Positions 1 through 6,899 of a stretch of DNA of 23,234 nucleotides are shown here, one piece after another. The notes beneath the pieces were generated by a model. That model was given only the letters and a program-made list of their open reading frames with translations, was not told the origin of the DNA and searched no databases. This DNA is from a virus, in IMG/VR virus record IMGVR_UViG_3300046005_000608, positions 1-23,234 of that record; one strand, written 5' to 3'. Both the position numbers and the translations under genes were made by a program. Within the stretch, counting starts at the first letter, position 1. Every line of letters starts with the position of its first letter.

Positions 1-2
1 TT

Positions 3-659
3 AAGGATTGGTCAACAAAGTCAGTGACCGCTGTCGAGAACGCTATCAGGGTCGGCTTCTTTGAGGGCCAGACGAATCAGCAGATATTGAAGCAGGTAAT
101 CGGGACGAAGGCTAACCGCTATGCTGATGGCGTTGTTGATGCGACGGCGCGCAATGCTAGGGCGGTTATCCAGACGTCTATTCAGCACGTTGCGCAGGTG
201 GCCAGAAGCGAAGTCTTTGCGAACAACGCAGACATAGTGGCGGAGTATGAGTGGGTTTCAACCCTCGACAGCCGCACGACTCCGCAATGTCAGGGACTCG
301 ATGGCCGCACGTTTGCTGTCGGAAAAGGCCCGCTCCCGCCAATACATATAAACTGCCGGTCCAGCGTTACGCCCGTTATCAACAACAAGTATATCCGCGA
401 GACGCTTCGACAAGGCCAGACGCGCGCATCGGTAGACGGTCAGGTGCCGGCCAATCTGTCATATTATGAGTGGCTGAAGACACAGCCTGAAGCATTTCAA
501 GACCAAGCACTCGGGCCGATGCGCGGCCAGTTACTGCGTGACGGCGGACTGTCTGCCCAACGATTTCAAGAGCTTCAGCTAGGCAAGAACTTCGAGCCTC
601 TGACGCTTGAACAAATGCGCGCCCTTGAGCCAGTGGCTTTTGAGCGTGCAGGACTATGA
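3..659 (+). CDS. Mu F / SPP1 gp7-like head morphogenesis protein, 5'-truncated by window edge
   Basis: The frame is open to the left edge, so only the C-terminal part (about 218 codons) is present; the GTG at 24 is unlikely to be the true start. The segment with STLDSRTTPQCQGLDG followed by PPIHINCRS is the signature of the Mu F/SPP1 gp7 minor head family (cysteine pair plus PP-x-H-x-NCR). These proteins sit at the portal in few copies and help head assembly or DNA ejection. The 50 residues after the NCR motif are rich in Gln and Leu and look helical. The position just before the scaffold and coat genes is the usual place for this family, after the portal gene, which is presumably outside the window. 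Family assignment is from motif recognition only. Confidence 0.85.
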   Translation, partial: KDWSTKSVTAVENAIRVGFFEGQTNQQILKQVIGTKANRYADGVVDATARNARAVIQTSIQHVAQVARSEVFANNADIVAEYEWVSTLDSRTTPQCQGLDGRTFAVGKGPLPPIHINCRSSVTPVINNKYIRETLRQGQTRASVDGQVPANLSYYEWLKTQPEAFQDQALGPMRGQLLRDGGLSAQRFQELQLGKNFEPLTLEQMRALEPVAFERAGL

Positions 660-691
660 TTCGCGGCTGTGCCGCTAAAACCGCCCGGAGG
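655..691 (+). promoter_or_regulatory. Possible late promoter -10 plus hairpin leader before the scaffold gene
   Basis: TATGAT (655-660) overlaps the stop of the preceding gene. It is followed by the hairpin GCGGC-TGT-GCCGC (663-675) and a strong ribosome binding site GGAGGG (686-691) for the scaffold start at 700. No TTGACA-like -35 box lies at 16-18 bases. The layout closely resembles the leader of the tail tube gene (5551-5583), which is the main reason to list it. Confidence 0.3.
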
Positions 692-699
692 GCACTGTA

Positions 700-1398
700 A
701 TGTTGAAACTTGAAGCTGATACCCTTGATAGCATTGATGAGCCGTTGCGCGGCTTGTACGAAGAGAAGGATGGCAAGTTCAGGCTGAAGGTGGACGGCAT
801 TCCTGATGTGGAAGGCATCAAGAAAAAGAACAATGAATTGCTGGACGAACTGAAGGGATACAAGCGAACCCAGAAGGAAAAGGAGGAGCAGCTTGAGCGG
901 GAACGTCAAGAATTGCTCGCCAAAAATGGCGACGTGGAAAGTCTGCGAAAGAGCTATGACGACAAGATCGGCAAGCTCACCAACGACTATACGTCACGCG
1001 AACAGAATTACCAGCAGCAGCTCCAGCGACTTACTGTAGGCCAGACTGCTACCACACTGGCGTCTGAACTTGCAATCCCGGGTTCTGCTGCTGTACTATT
1101 GCCACATATACAGGCGCGTCTGTCGATGGAAATACGCGACGGCGAGCCTGTTACGGTTGTCATTGGTCCAGATGGTAAGCCGTCTGCACTGACAATTGAT
1201 GACCTCAAGTCCGAGATTGCTGCAAATCAGGCGTTCGCGCCAATCATCGCAGCAAGCAAGGCAGCCGGAGGCGGGGCCTCTGGTAGTGGAAATGGCGGCG
1301 GGGCCGCAAAAAAGAATGTAACCCGTAGCCAATTCGACAGCATGACACCATCGGCAAAGGCCGAGCACGTCAGGTCTGGCGGAACCATTACCAATTGA
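700..1398 (+). CDS. Phage capsid scaffolding protein
   Basis: This 232-residue protein lies directly upstream of the coat gene. It starts with a short motif with an EKDGKFRLKVDG core, seen in many phage scaffolds. A long charged coiled-coil segment follows at about residues 36-112, rich in Lys, Glu and Gln. Next is a compact region ending near 180, then a Gly/Ser/Ala-rich linker (about 189-203) and a short C-terminal tail that may contact the coat protein. Scaffolds of this type guide procapsid assembly and then leave or are degraded; no protease domain is visible here, so maturation cleavage is not evident. The start is supported by GGAGGG eight bases upstream. It does not look like the P22 gp8 scaffold although the coat protein is P22-like. 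Confidence 0.85.
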   Translation: MLKLEADTLDSIDEPLRGLYEEKDGKFRLKVDGIPDVEGIKKKNNELLDELKGYKRTQKEKEEQLERERQELLAKNGDVESLRKSYDDKIGKLTNDYTSREQNYQQQLQRLTVGQTATTLASELAIPGSAAVLLPHIQARLSMEIRDGEPVTVVIGPDGKPSALTIDDLKSEIAANQAFAPIIAASKAAGGGASGSGNGGGAAKKNVTRSQFDSMTPSAKAEHVRSGGTITN

Positions 1399-1409
1399 GG
1401 CATTGAACC

Positions 1410-2576
1410 ATGACTACCAATACCCTGACTTCCCTGATCCCCGATGTGTATGCCGCGCTTGATGTTGTCTCGCGTGAGCTTACCGGTTTCATCCCTGCCG
1501 TTACTGTTGACGCACAGGCCAATCGTGCTGCTGTCAACCAGTCCGTCCGTGTGCCGATTGTGCCTTCCAGCAACTCTATGGTCGACACCACTCCGGCGAT
1601 GGCGATCCCTGCTGAAGCTGACCAGACCATCGGTAACGCTGAAATCAAGATCACCAAGTCCAAGGCTGTGCCGTTCTCGTGGCAGGGCAATGAACAGGTC
1701 GGTCTGAACTCTGGCGTTGGCTATCTGAACATCCGCCAGAACCAGATTGCACAGGCCATGCGCACGCTGGTCAATGACATTGAAGCCGACCTCGGCAACC
1801 TTGCCATTACCGCCTCCCGCGCTGCCGGCACTGTGACCACAACTCCGTTTGCTTCGACTCTTGAAGGCGCGATGAATGCCCGCAAGATTCTGGTAGACAA
1901 CGGCGCTCCGACCTCTGACCTGCAACTGGTTGTCGATACCGCTGCTGGCGCCAAGCTGCGCACGCTGTTCGGTATTCAGACCACTCGCAGCAATGACCTT
2001 GCCCAACTGTCTGAACAGGGTACGCTGATTAACGCATCCGGCGTGAACATCCGCGAGTCTGCCCAGATTTATCAGGGCACTGCCGGCGCAATGGCTAACG
2101 CTACTTCGACCTCTGCTGCCTTCACTGTCGGCCAGACCGTGATCCCGCTGGCCACTGCTGGTACTGGCGTGGTTGCTGCTGGTGACGTGATTACCTTTGC
2201 CAACGATACCAACAAGTACGTTGTCGCATCGGCCACCTTCGCAGGTGCCAACCCGGCTTCTGGCGATTCCATCACGCTGGCCGCACCAGGCCTGCGCAAG
2301 GCACAGGGCGTCGCAACTCGCGCCATCACTGTGGAGGCTTCTGGTCCTCGCAATCTGGCATTCGCCCGCTCTGCTATCGTTCTGGCTACCCGTATGCCTG
2401 AGCGTCCGCAGGAAGGTGACCTCGCGCTGGATGTGATGGAAATCACTGACCCTCGCACTGGCCTGACCTTCGAGCTGGCAATCTACGGCGGCTATCGCAA
2501 GATCCGCTATGAGATTGCTCTGGCTTGGGGCGTCAAGAACATCAAGGCAGAACACTCCGCTTTGCTGCTCGGCTAA
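1410..2576 (+). CDS. Major capsid protein, P22 coat-like
   Basis: This 388-residue protein resembles the P22 gp5 coat family (HK97 fold). Its N-terminus TNTLTSLIPDVYAALDVVSR, the SVRVPI and AVPFSW segments and the C-terminal IYGGYRKIRYEIALAWGVK are typical of that group. A beta-rich, Ala/Thr/Val/Gly-rich stretch at about residues 225-300, including GDVITFANDTNKYVV, probably corresponds to the insertion domain that stabilises P22-like coat subunits. It forms the icosahedral shell. The gene lies 11 bases after the scaffold, with GAGG upstream of the start. Codon use is strongly biased to C-ending codons (ACC, CGC, AAC, AAG) compared with neighbours, as expected for the most abundant virion protein. 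A strong intrinsic terminator follows. Confidence 0.92.
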   Translation: MTTNTLTSLIPDVYAALDVVSRELTGFIPAVTVDAQANRAAVNQSVRVPIVPSSNSMVDTTPAMAIPAEADQTIGNAEIKITKSKAVPFSWQGNEQVGLNSGVGYLNIRQNQIAQAMRTLVNDIEADLGNLAITASRAAGTVTTTPFASTLEGAMNARKILVDNGAPTSDLQLVVDTAAGAKLRTLFGIQTTRSNDLAQLSEQGTLINASGVNIRESAQIYQGTAGAMANATSTSAAFTVGQTVIPLATAGTGVVAAGDVITFANDTNKYVVASATFAGANPASGDSITLAAPGLRKAQGVATRAITVEASGPRNLAFARSAIVLATRMPERPQEGDLALDVMEITDPRTGLTFELAIYGGYRKIRYEIALAWGVKNIKAEHSALLLG

Positions 2577-2583
2577 TGAAACG

Positions 2584-2610
2584 GGGGGAGTTTCGGCTCC
2601 CCCTTTTTCT
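2584..2610 (+). terminator. Intrinsic terminator after the major capsid gene
   Basis: A perfect 7-bp stem GGGGGAG (2584-2590) / CTCCCCC (2597-2603) with loop TTTCGG is followed at once by TTTTTCT (2604-2610). It sits 7 bases past the coat stop. It probably makes a partial stop so that coat mRNA exceeds downstream neck and tail mRNA. Confidence 0.88.
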
Positions 2611-2638
2611 ATCTAATTTCTAATCAGTCGGGGCTGAC

Positions 2639-3139
2639 ATGGAGTTGATAGTTGAAACTGGCGCAATCGTTTCAGGCGCAAATACCTACGTCTCCCGCGC
2701 TGATGCTATCGCTTACGCTGCCGCTCGTGGCGTAACGCTCGCTGATACGACCGCCACTGATGTGATGATTATCAAGGCAGCGGACTATCTCGAATCCTTT
2801 CGCGCCCGGTATCGTGGCATTCTTGTCGACCGTGACCAACCGCTCGCATGGCCTCGCTATGACGCTGTGATCGAGGGCTATTCGTGGGCATCTGATGAAA
2901 TCCCGCGCCAGGTAATCAATGCGCAGCTTGCTACACTGATCGAACTGAACGCAGGCGATGACCCGTTCAACCCGACACCATTGCAGGGGCAGGTCACACA
3001 GAAGTCAGTGTCTGGCGCTGTTTCCGTGTCGTATGCTGCTGGCCCGTCTGGTAGCGTCAAGGTGAATAAGAACAGGGAATCACAGGCAATCATCAATCTG
3101 CTGCTGGCCCGTTCTGGCCTGTTTGCGGTGCGCGCCTGA
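2639..3139 (+). CDS. Head completion / head-tail adaptor, 'DnaT-like' family
   Basis: This 166-residue protein begins with a segment of the form ETGAIVSGANTYVSRADAIA. It continues with the helical core AADYLESFRARYRGILVDRDQPLAWPRYDA, quoted here only for its YRG and LAWPR landmarks. This is the family often labelled putative DnaT-like ssDNA-binding protein in phage annotation. Its constant position right after the coat gene, and its helical fold, point to the head adaptor that docks on the portal (gp6/gp15-like role). A replication role is unlikely here. It is the first gene after the capsid terminator, so it needs read-through or its own promoter. Its stop overlaps the next start as TGATG. 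Confidence 0.75.
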   Translation: MELIVETGAIVSGANTYVSRADAIAYAAARGVTLADTTATDVMIIKAADYLESFRARYRGILVDRDQPLAWPRYDAVIEGYSWASDEIPRQVINAQLATLIELNAGDDPFNPTPLQGQVTQKSVSGAVSVSYAAGPSGSVKVNKNRESQAIINLLLARSGLFAVRA

Positions 3140-4137
3140 TGGCTTTCTATGATGACATGCAAGATGTGGCAACCGACCTGCTGACAGAGTTTGGCCGGAC
3201 GCTGACGTTTCAGCGTGTCACGGATGTATTCGACACTATCACTGGCCGCAGCACTTCACGGACTACCGTGGAATACTCGCCGGTTGGCGTTGAAGTCCCA
3301 ATCCGCAATAACCTGATTGACGGGTCACGCATTCAGGTGGGCGACCGCTTCATTGTCATTGATGCCGCGACCGGCTACGTCCCTGACATGGCGGACCTGC
3401 TGGCCGATGCTGCTATTGTTGACGCTGCCTATCCGATGGATGCCAGTGCCATTGATGTGATTGCGGCTGGCTATGATGGCCGGCTCGCTCTGTCCAACAG
3501 CGACCAGACGGGAACGTATACCGTACAGGGCGGGCTGGCGCTGCAAGAGGAATACGCTTGCGGCTCGCTGACTGATGCAATTGACATGACCGCAGGCACT
3601 GATTCTGTCGAATGGGTTTACTCGCTGCCGACCATTACCGGCGGAACTGGCGACCCTGCTATTGTTGCAACTGGGAACATCGTAGAGAACCCATTACAGA
3701 TACCGGCTATGGTGCTGGTTCGAGTCATTGCCAAGGATAACGGCACGTTCTCGTACAACGTCGAGCGATCAGGTAGCGTGGTAGCATCGGCATCATGTAG
3801 CGCCACAGGCAGATTCACTATTAGCATGAATGGCACAGCAGGCACGTTCGCTGTGAAGCTGGATAACGTCCCTATCACGTTATCTAACAGCACGTTCACG
3901 CCACAGGATGCACTGCTGGCCGCTTCTGTAATCGAGTACGCTGGTGTATCCGGAACGTTCACAGGCGATACGGCAAGCATGACGCTAGTGTCTCAAGGCG
4001 ATGACCTGCTGTACGCAGACGGCACGACTGACATAGCCGGAAACGTGGTTCCAATGCCGAAGTGGTCAATCGTGGCCATTGAGCCAATCCGGCCAGCATC
4101 TACTCCGGTAGCCTACCGATTGCAGGTGCGCAAATGA
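3139..4137 (+). CDS. Head-tail connector (stopper-like) with a ~200-residue inserted domain
   Basis: The 332-residue product has two parts of a small connector separated by an insert. Residues 1-88 begin with an AFYDDM-DVATDLLTEFGR helix followed by beta strands ending in VGDRFIVIDA. Residues 292-332 contain VVPMPKWSIVAIEPIRPAST and a final YRLQVR strand. Together they would be a normal connector of about 129 residues that caps the head after packaging. The interior (about 89-291) is beta-rich and Ser/Thr/Gly-rich, with alternating strands such as TISMNGTAGTFAVKLDN; it looks like an Ig- or lectin-like decoration domain. GACCTGCTG occurs at both edges of the insert in the same frame. Its function is unknown; exposure at the neck is an inference. 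Translation is coupled to the upstream gene by TGATG and to the downstream gene by ATGA. Confidence 0.75.
   Translation: MAFYDDMQDVATDLLTEFGRTLTFQRVTDVFDTITGRSTSRTTVEYSPVGVEVPIRNNLIDGSRIQVGDRFIVIDAATGYVPDMADLLADAAIVDAAYPMDASAIDVIAAGYDGRLALSNSDQTGTYTVQGGLALQEEYACGSLTDAIDMTAGTDSVEWVYSLPTITGGTGDPAIVATGNIVENPLQIPAMVLVRVIAKDNGTFSYNVERSGSVVASASCSATGRFTISMNGTAGTFAVKLDNVPITLSNSTFTPQDALLAASVIEYAGVSGTFTGDTASMTLVSQGDDLLYADGTTDIAGNVVPMPKWSIVAIEPIRPASTPVAYRLQVRK
3394..3402 (+). repeat. Left copy of 9-bp direct repeat flanking the connector insert
   Basis: GACCTGCTG encodes Asp-Leu-Leu (residues 86-88 of the connector). The same nine bases recur at 4003-4011 in the same frame, 609 bases away (203 codons). 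Confidence 0.7.
4003..4011 (+). repeat. Right copy of 9-bp direct repeat flanking the connector insert
   Basis: GACCTGCTG encodes residues 289-291 of the connector. Loss of one copy plus the intervening DNA would keep the frame and leave a 129-residue protein. Confidence 0.7.
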
Positions 4138-4616
4138 GACTTGCAGATATTTACGCAGCACTGATGACTCGCGTTGAGTCTGGCGCGTTTAATCTGGCGA
4201 TATACGACCCGAACAGGGACAAGAATCCTACCGCAGGCCGCGAACATGCGCGCTTGTGGTTTATGCCATCGCAGTCCGATGCGGCATCTCTCGGCGGTAA
4301 CGGTCTGGAAATCCAGACGGGCATCCTGCAAATCGACCTGATGTACCCGACAAACAAGGGCATCGGTGACATTCTGATTAAGGCAGATGCTATCGCTCTG
4401 CACTTCCAGCGCGGGCAGTCACAGGATTACAACTCGCTGTGCGTATCGTTCACAGGCACGAATGTCACAGAGCCGCGTAATGAGGACGGATGGATGCGCT
4501 GTATCTGCTCGATTGGCTGGTATGCGCACATTGCGCGAAGTGTAGAGACACAACTCATATCCGAATCTGGCGCATTCCTGCTGACGGAATCCGGCCTGTT
4601 ACTGTCGAGAGAATGA
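4134..4616 (+). CDS. Tail terminator / minor tail protein (DUF4128-like)
   Basis: This 160-residue protein follows the connector by an ATGA overlap. The segments LQIDLMYPTNKGIGDILIKADAI (landmarks DLMYP and ADAI), LHFQRG and the late CSIGWYAHI strand match the small alpha/beta tail terminator family, which forms a ring where the tail joins the head. The order connector, terminator, neck protein, tube supports this. The last 20 residues carry two related units, SESGAFLL and TESGLLLS, a repeating tail seen in some phage structural proteins. It could act as an anchor or trimer tail for the fibre-like protein encoded next; that is inference. Confidence 0.7.
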   Translation: MRLADIYAALMTRVESGAFNLAIYDPNRDKNPTAGREHARLWFMPSQSDAASLGGNGLEIQTGILQIDLMYPTNKGIGDILIKADAIALHFQRGQSQDYNSLCVSFTGTNVTEPRNEDGWMRCICSIGWYAHIARSVETQLISESGAFLLTESGLLLSRE

Positions 4617-4617
4617 C

Positions 4618-5073
4618 ATGACCACAGTTAAAGTATCATCCCTGACAGCATCAACCGCACTTGATGACGATGACATCCTGTATGTAGTTGAGGACGGCAC
4701 GTCCAAGAAAATGACAGTGGCCAACCTTCGCAGCACGATGAACGGTAGCGGCGTCGCTTGGATTGCTCCAACATTGCTCAACTCGTGGGTAAACTACGGC
4801 GGTTCGGAACAGCCTGCCCAGTATCGCAAGGTTGGGACTCGCGTAGATGTGCGCATGGCTGTAAAGCATGGCACGACAAGTCCAATATTTAACCTGCCAG
4901 CCGGTTACCGGCCAACATACAACCTCGGTTTCTCTGGCAACGTACACGACAACACCAGTGCGCCGGACTACTGCCATATCCGCGTACTGACGACTGGTGA
5001 CGTACAGCTTGAACATCCAGGATCGCTATCGAATCACAGCGTCTGGTCTACATTCTCGTTTTATGTGGACTGA
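4618..5073 (+). CDS. Small virion decoration / fibre-like protein
   Basis: The 151-residue product begins with TTVKVSSLTASTALDDDDI and then YVVEDGTSKKMTVANLR, a short N-terminal module common at the head of phage fibres and adhesins. It continues with LLNSWVNYG, PAQYRKVG and IFNLPAGYRP, a C-terminal beta-domain signature found in many phage tail and head decoration proteins. It has no membrane segment or signal peptide. It sits between the tail terminator and the neck gene, a place where such proteins are not required, so it looks like an added gene. Surface attachment to host glycans is a reasonable but unproven role. It starts one base after the previous stop. Confidence 0.65.
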   Translation: MTTVKVSSLTASTALDDDDILYVVEDGTSKKMTVANLRSTMNGSGVAWIAPTLLNSWVNYGGSEQPAQYRKVGTRVDVRMAVKHGTTSPIFNLPAGYRPTYNLGFSGNVHDNTSAPDYCHIRVLTTGDVQLEHPGSLSNHSVWSTFSFYVD

Positions 5074-5075
5074 TT

Positions 5076-5555
5076 ATGCCTTTCTCGGCTGACCTTGAGG
5101 AGTTTGCTAAAGCGGCTAATGAGTCGCTGGATAAGACTGTGCGAATGGTCACGCTGGAACTATTCTCGTCAGTCATCAAGTCGACCCCAGTAGGTAATCC
5201 AGACCTGTGGGCAAGCCTGAATCCACAGACTGATATTGATACGCGAGAGACAACTAGGCGAGACGCGCCGGATGGATACGTTGGTGGGCGCGCTCGGGGT
5301 AACTGGCAGACGACTACGATGATCCCAGCACAAGGCGTAATTGATGGCGTCCGCAGCGGGGAGTCCGCAGAGTCAGAGCTTGAATCAAGATGCGGCGGAT
5401 ATGGCGAGATCACATATCTAACTAATAACCTTCCGTACATCATGAGGCTTGAGGAAGGATGGTCTACACAGTCTCCGCCACAAGCAATGGTGCGGCGTAA
5501 TTTCAGGCGAATACGGGCCATGATAGCTAGGGCCGTTTCGAAGAATAAGGTATAA
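5076..5555 (+). CDS. HK97 gp10-like neck / tail completion protein
   Basis: The 159-residue product contains TPVGNPDLW, then YVGGRARGNWQ, then YLTNNLPYIMRLEEGWSTQ and a final MVRRNFRRI helix. These landmarks define the HK97 gp10-like/neck protein family (TPVDTG-type motif, GR-x-RxNW and NNLPYA-x-LE-x-G-x-S). The protein joins head completion proteins to the tail. It lies two bases after the decoration gene; the start has only a weak ribosome binding site, which suggests coupling. Its stop overlaps a TATAAT sequence that may belong to the tail tube promoter. Confidence 0.8.
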   Translation: MPFSADLEEFAKAANESLDKTVRMVTLELFSSVIKSTPVGNPDLWASLNPQTDIDTRETTRRDAPDGYVGGRARGNWQTTTMIPAQGVIDGVRSGESAESELESRCGGYGEITYLTNNLPYIMRLEEGWSTQSPPQAMVRRNFRRIRAMIARAVSKNKV

Positions 5556-5583
5556 TCAACCCGGCAACTGTGCCGACTGAGGG
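5551..5583 (+). promoter_or_regulatory. Possible promoter -10 and hairpin leader before the tail tube gene
   Basis: A consensus TATAAT (5551-5556) is followed by a small hairpin CGGCA-ACTG-TGCCG (5562-5575) and GAGGG (5579-5583), eight bases before the tail tube start. No -35 box is evident. The order -10, hairpin with CTGTGCCG, GAGGGC, AATG is shared with the scaffold leader. Confidence 0.35.
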
Positions 5584-5591
5584 CTAATACA

Positions 5592-6503
5592 ATGACTATC
5601 GCATCCGGCAGCCGGCACCGTCTCGCTGCAATCGCTGAAGTGACCTACGGCACGACCCCGGCCACTCCGGCGTTCACTACGCTGCGTCACAATTCCTGCA
5701 ATATCGGACTGAGTAAGGATGCTGTGGAGTCTGAAGAGATTCGCGGCGACCGCCAGATCACTTGCTTCCGTCATGGCAACAAGTCAGTCGGTGGCGACAT
5801 TGAAGGCGAACTGGTATACGGCGAATATGACGACCTGATTCAAGCGGCTCTCTGCGGCACATGGAATACCGATGTGCTGAAGGCTGGCACCACTCGTCGC
5901 TCGTTCACCATTGAGCGCACGTTCCAAGACATTACGCAGTTCGTCCGCTATACCGGCTGTGAAGTCAACAGCATGAACATTTCTCTGTCACCAAATAGCA
6001 TGGTGTCGGTGTCGTTCGGCTTTGTCGGCAAGGATCAGTCCATCGCACAGACGGCCATCGCAAGCTCTACCTATTCGGCACTGACCGATACTTGCCAGTT
6101 CGACAGCTTCACGGCAACGATTAACGAGGGCGGCTCTGCTATCGCTCTGGTGACTGAGGCTAACATCACGCTTGAGAACGGCATCGAGCCACAGTTTGTG
6201 GTTGGCTCTGCAACGACTCTCCGGCCTTCGATTGGCCGCAGCAACGTGACCGGCTCGATCACGGTTTACTTTGAAGATCAGGGGATGTTGACGAAGTTTC
6301 AGAACGAAACGGAATCCAGTCTGGACATTACGCTGACCGACCCGGACGGCAATACATTGCAGTTCGACATTCCAAAGCTGAAGTACACCAGCGGGCAGCC
6401 TGATGTAAGCGGCGAGGGTTCGGTAACTGTCAGCATGGACTTCCAAGCCATCTACGACAGTGTTGATGCCAGCAATATCGTGATTACGCGCAACCCCATC
6501 TAA
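5592..6503 (+). CDS. Major tail tube protein
   Basis: The 303-residue protein opens with ASGSRHRLAAIAEVTYGTTP, the typical N-terminus of the siphovirus tail tube family Phage_tube_2 (often 300-320 residues). It continues with beta-sheet segments and the conserved ELVYGEYDDLIQAALCG. The C-terminal half has LDITLTDPDGNTLQFDIPKL and a final VSMDFQAIYD strand, matching the tube subunit fold. It polymerises into the tail tube around the tape measure. GAGGG lies eight bases before the start, and codon use is of the same high-expression kind as the coat gene. It is followed by a GC hairpin and the chaperone genes. Confidence 0.88.
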   Translation: MTIASGSRHRLAAIAEVTYGTTPATPAFTTLRHNSCNIGLSKDAVESEEIRGDRQITCFRHGNKSVGGDIEGELVYGEYDDLIQAALCGTWNTDVLKAGTTRRSFTIERTFQDITQFVRYTGCEVNSMNISLSPNSMVSVSFGFVGKDQSIAQTAIASSTYSALTDTCQFDSFTATINEGGSAIALVTEANITLENGIEPQFVVGSATTLRPSIGRSNVTGSITVYFEDQGMLTKFQNETESSLDITLTDPDGNTLQFDIPKLKYTSGQPDVSGEGSVTVSMDFQAIYDSVDASNIVITRNPI

Positions 6504-6516
6504 GATTTACCCGACA

Positions 6517-6532
6517 GGCTCACGGATGAGCC
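6517..6532 (+). other. Hairpin between tail tube and chaperone genes
   Basis: GGCTCA-CGGA-TGAGCC forms a perfect 6-bp stem with a 4-base loop, 14 bases past the tail tube stop. No T-run follows, so it is not a standard terminator. It may protect the tube mRNA 3' end or lower downstream expression. Confidence 0.5.
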
Positions 6533-6551
6533 ACCTTATACCGGAGTGACA

Positions 6552-6899
6552 ATGAAACTTGACGACCTGCTGACAGCACCGGCGCACGAAGAAGGCGCGG
6601 AAATGGAAGTGATCCACCCTGCTACTGGAGAGGCTACAGGCGTGTTCCTTCGCATTCGTGGCGTCGACTCGGCAACCTTCCGAGCAGCATCCATCGAGTT
6701 CAATCGCAAGCGGCTGGACAAGTCGAATGAGGATAAAGACATTGCGCTAGACCTGACTGTCGCAATTACTGCCGGCTGGCGCGGAATGGATGAGCCGTTC
6801 TCGCCTGAACTGGCACGCAAGCTGTATACGGATTCTCCGGCTATTCGCGCACAAGTCGACTCGTTCTTCACTGTCCGCAGAAATTTTACGAAGGGCTGA
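6552..6899 (+). CDS. Tail assembly chaperone, short form (lambda G-like)
   Basis: This is a 115-residue soluble protein with MKLDDLLTAP at the start and a central FLRIRGVDSATFRAASIEF segment, typical of small tail chaperones encoded between tube and tape measure. These proteins coat the tape measure before tube polymerisation. I chose ATG at 6552 over an in-frame GTG at 6546 because GGAG (6543-6546) is correctly spaced for the ATG. The last codons before the stop contain a slippery sequence, so a minority of ribosomes should continue in the -1 frame to make the long form. Confidence 0.8.
   Translation: MKLDDLLTAPAHEEGAEMEVIHPATGEATGVFLRIRGVDSATFRAASIEFNRKRLDKSNEDKDIALDLTVAITAGWRGMDEPFSPELARKLYTDSPAIRAQVDSFFTVRRNFTKG

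Noticed and set aside
1227-2555. Long minus-strand open frame of 442 codons opposite the coat gene
   Set aside because: It mirrors the coat and scaffold genes, has no ribosome binding site or recognisable domain, and the plus-strand coat protein is certain. The openness comes from the biased codon use of the coat gene.
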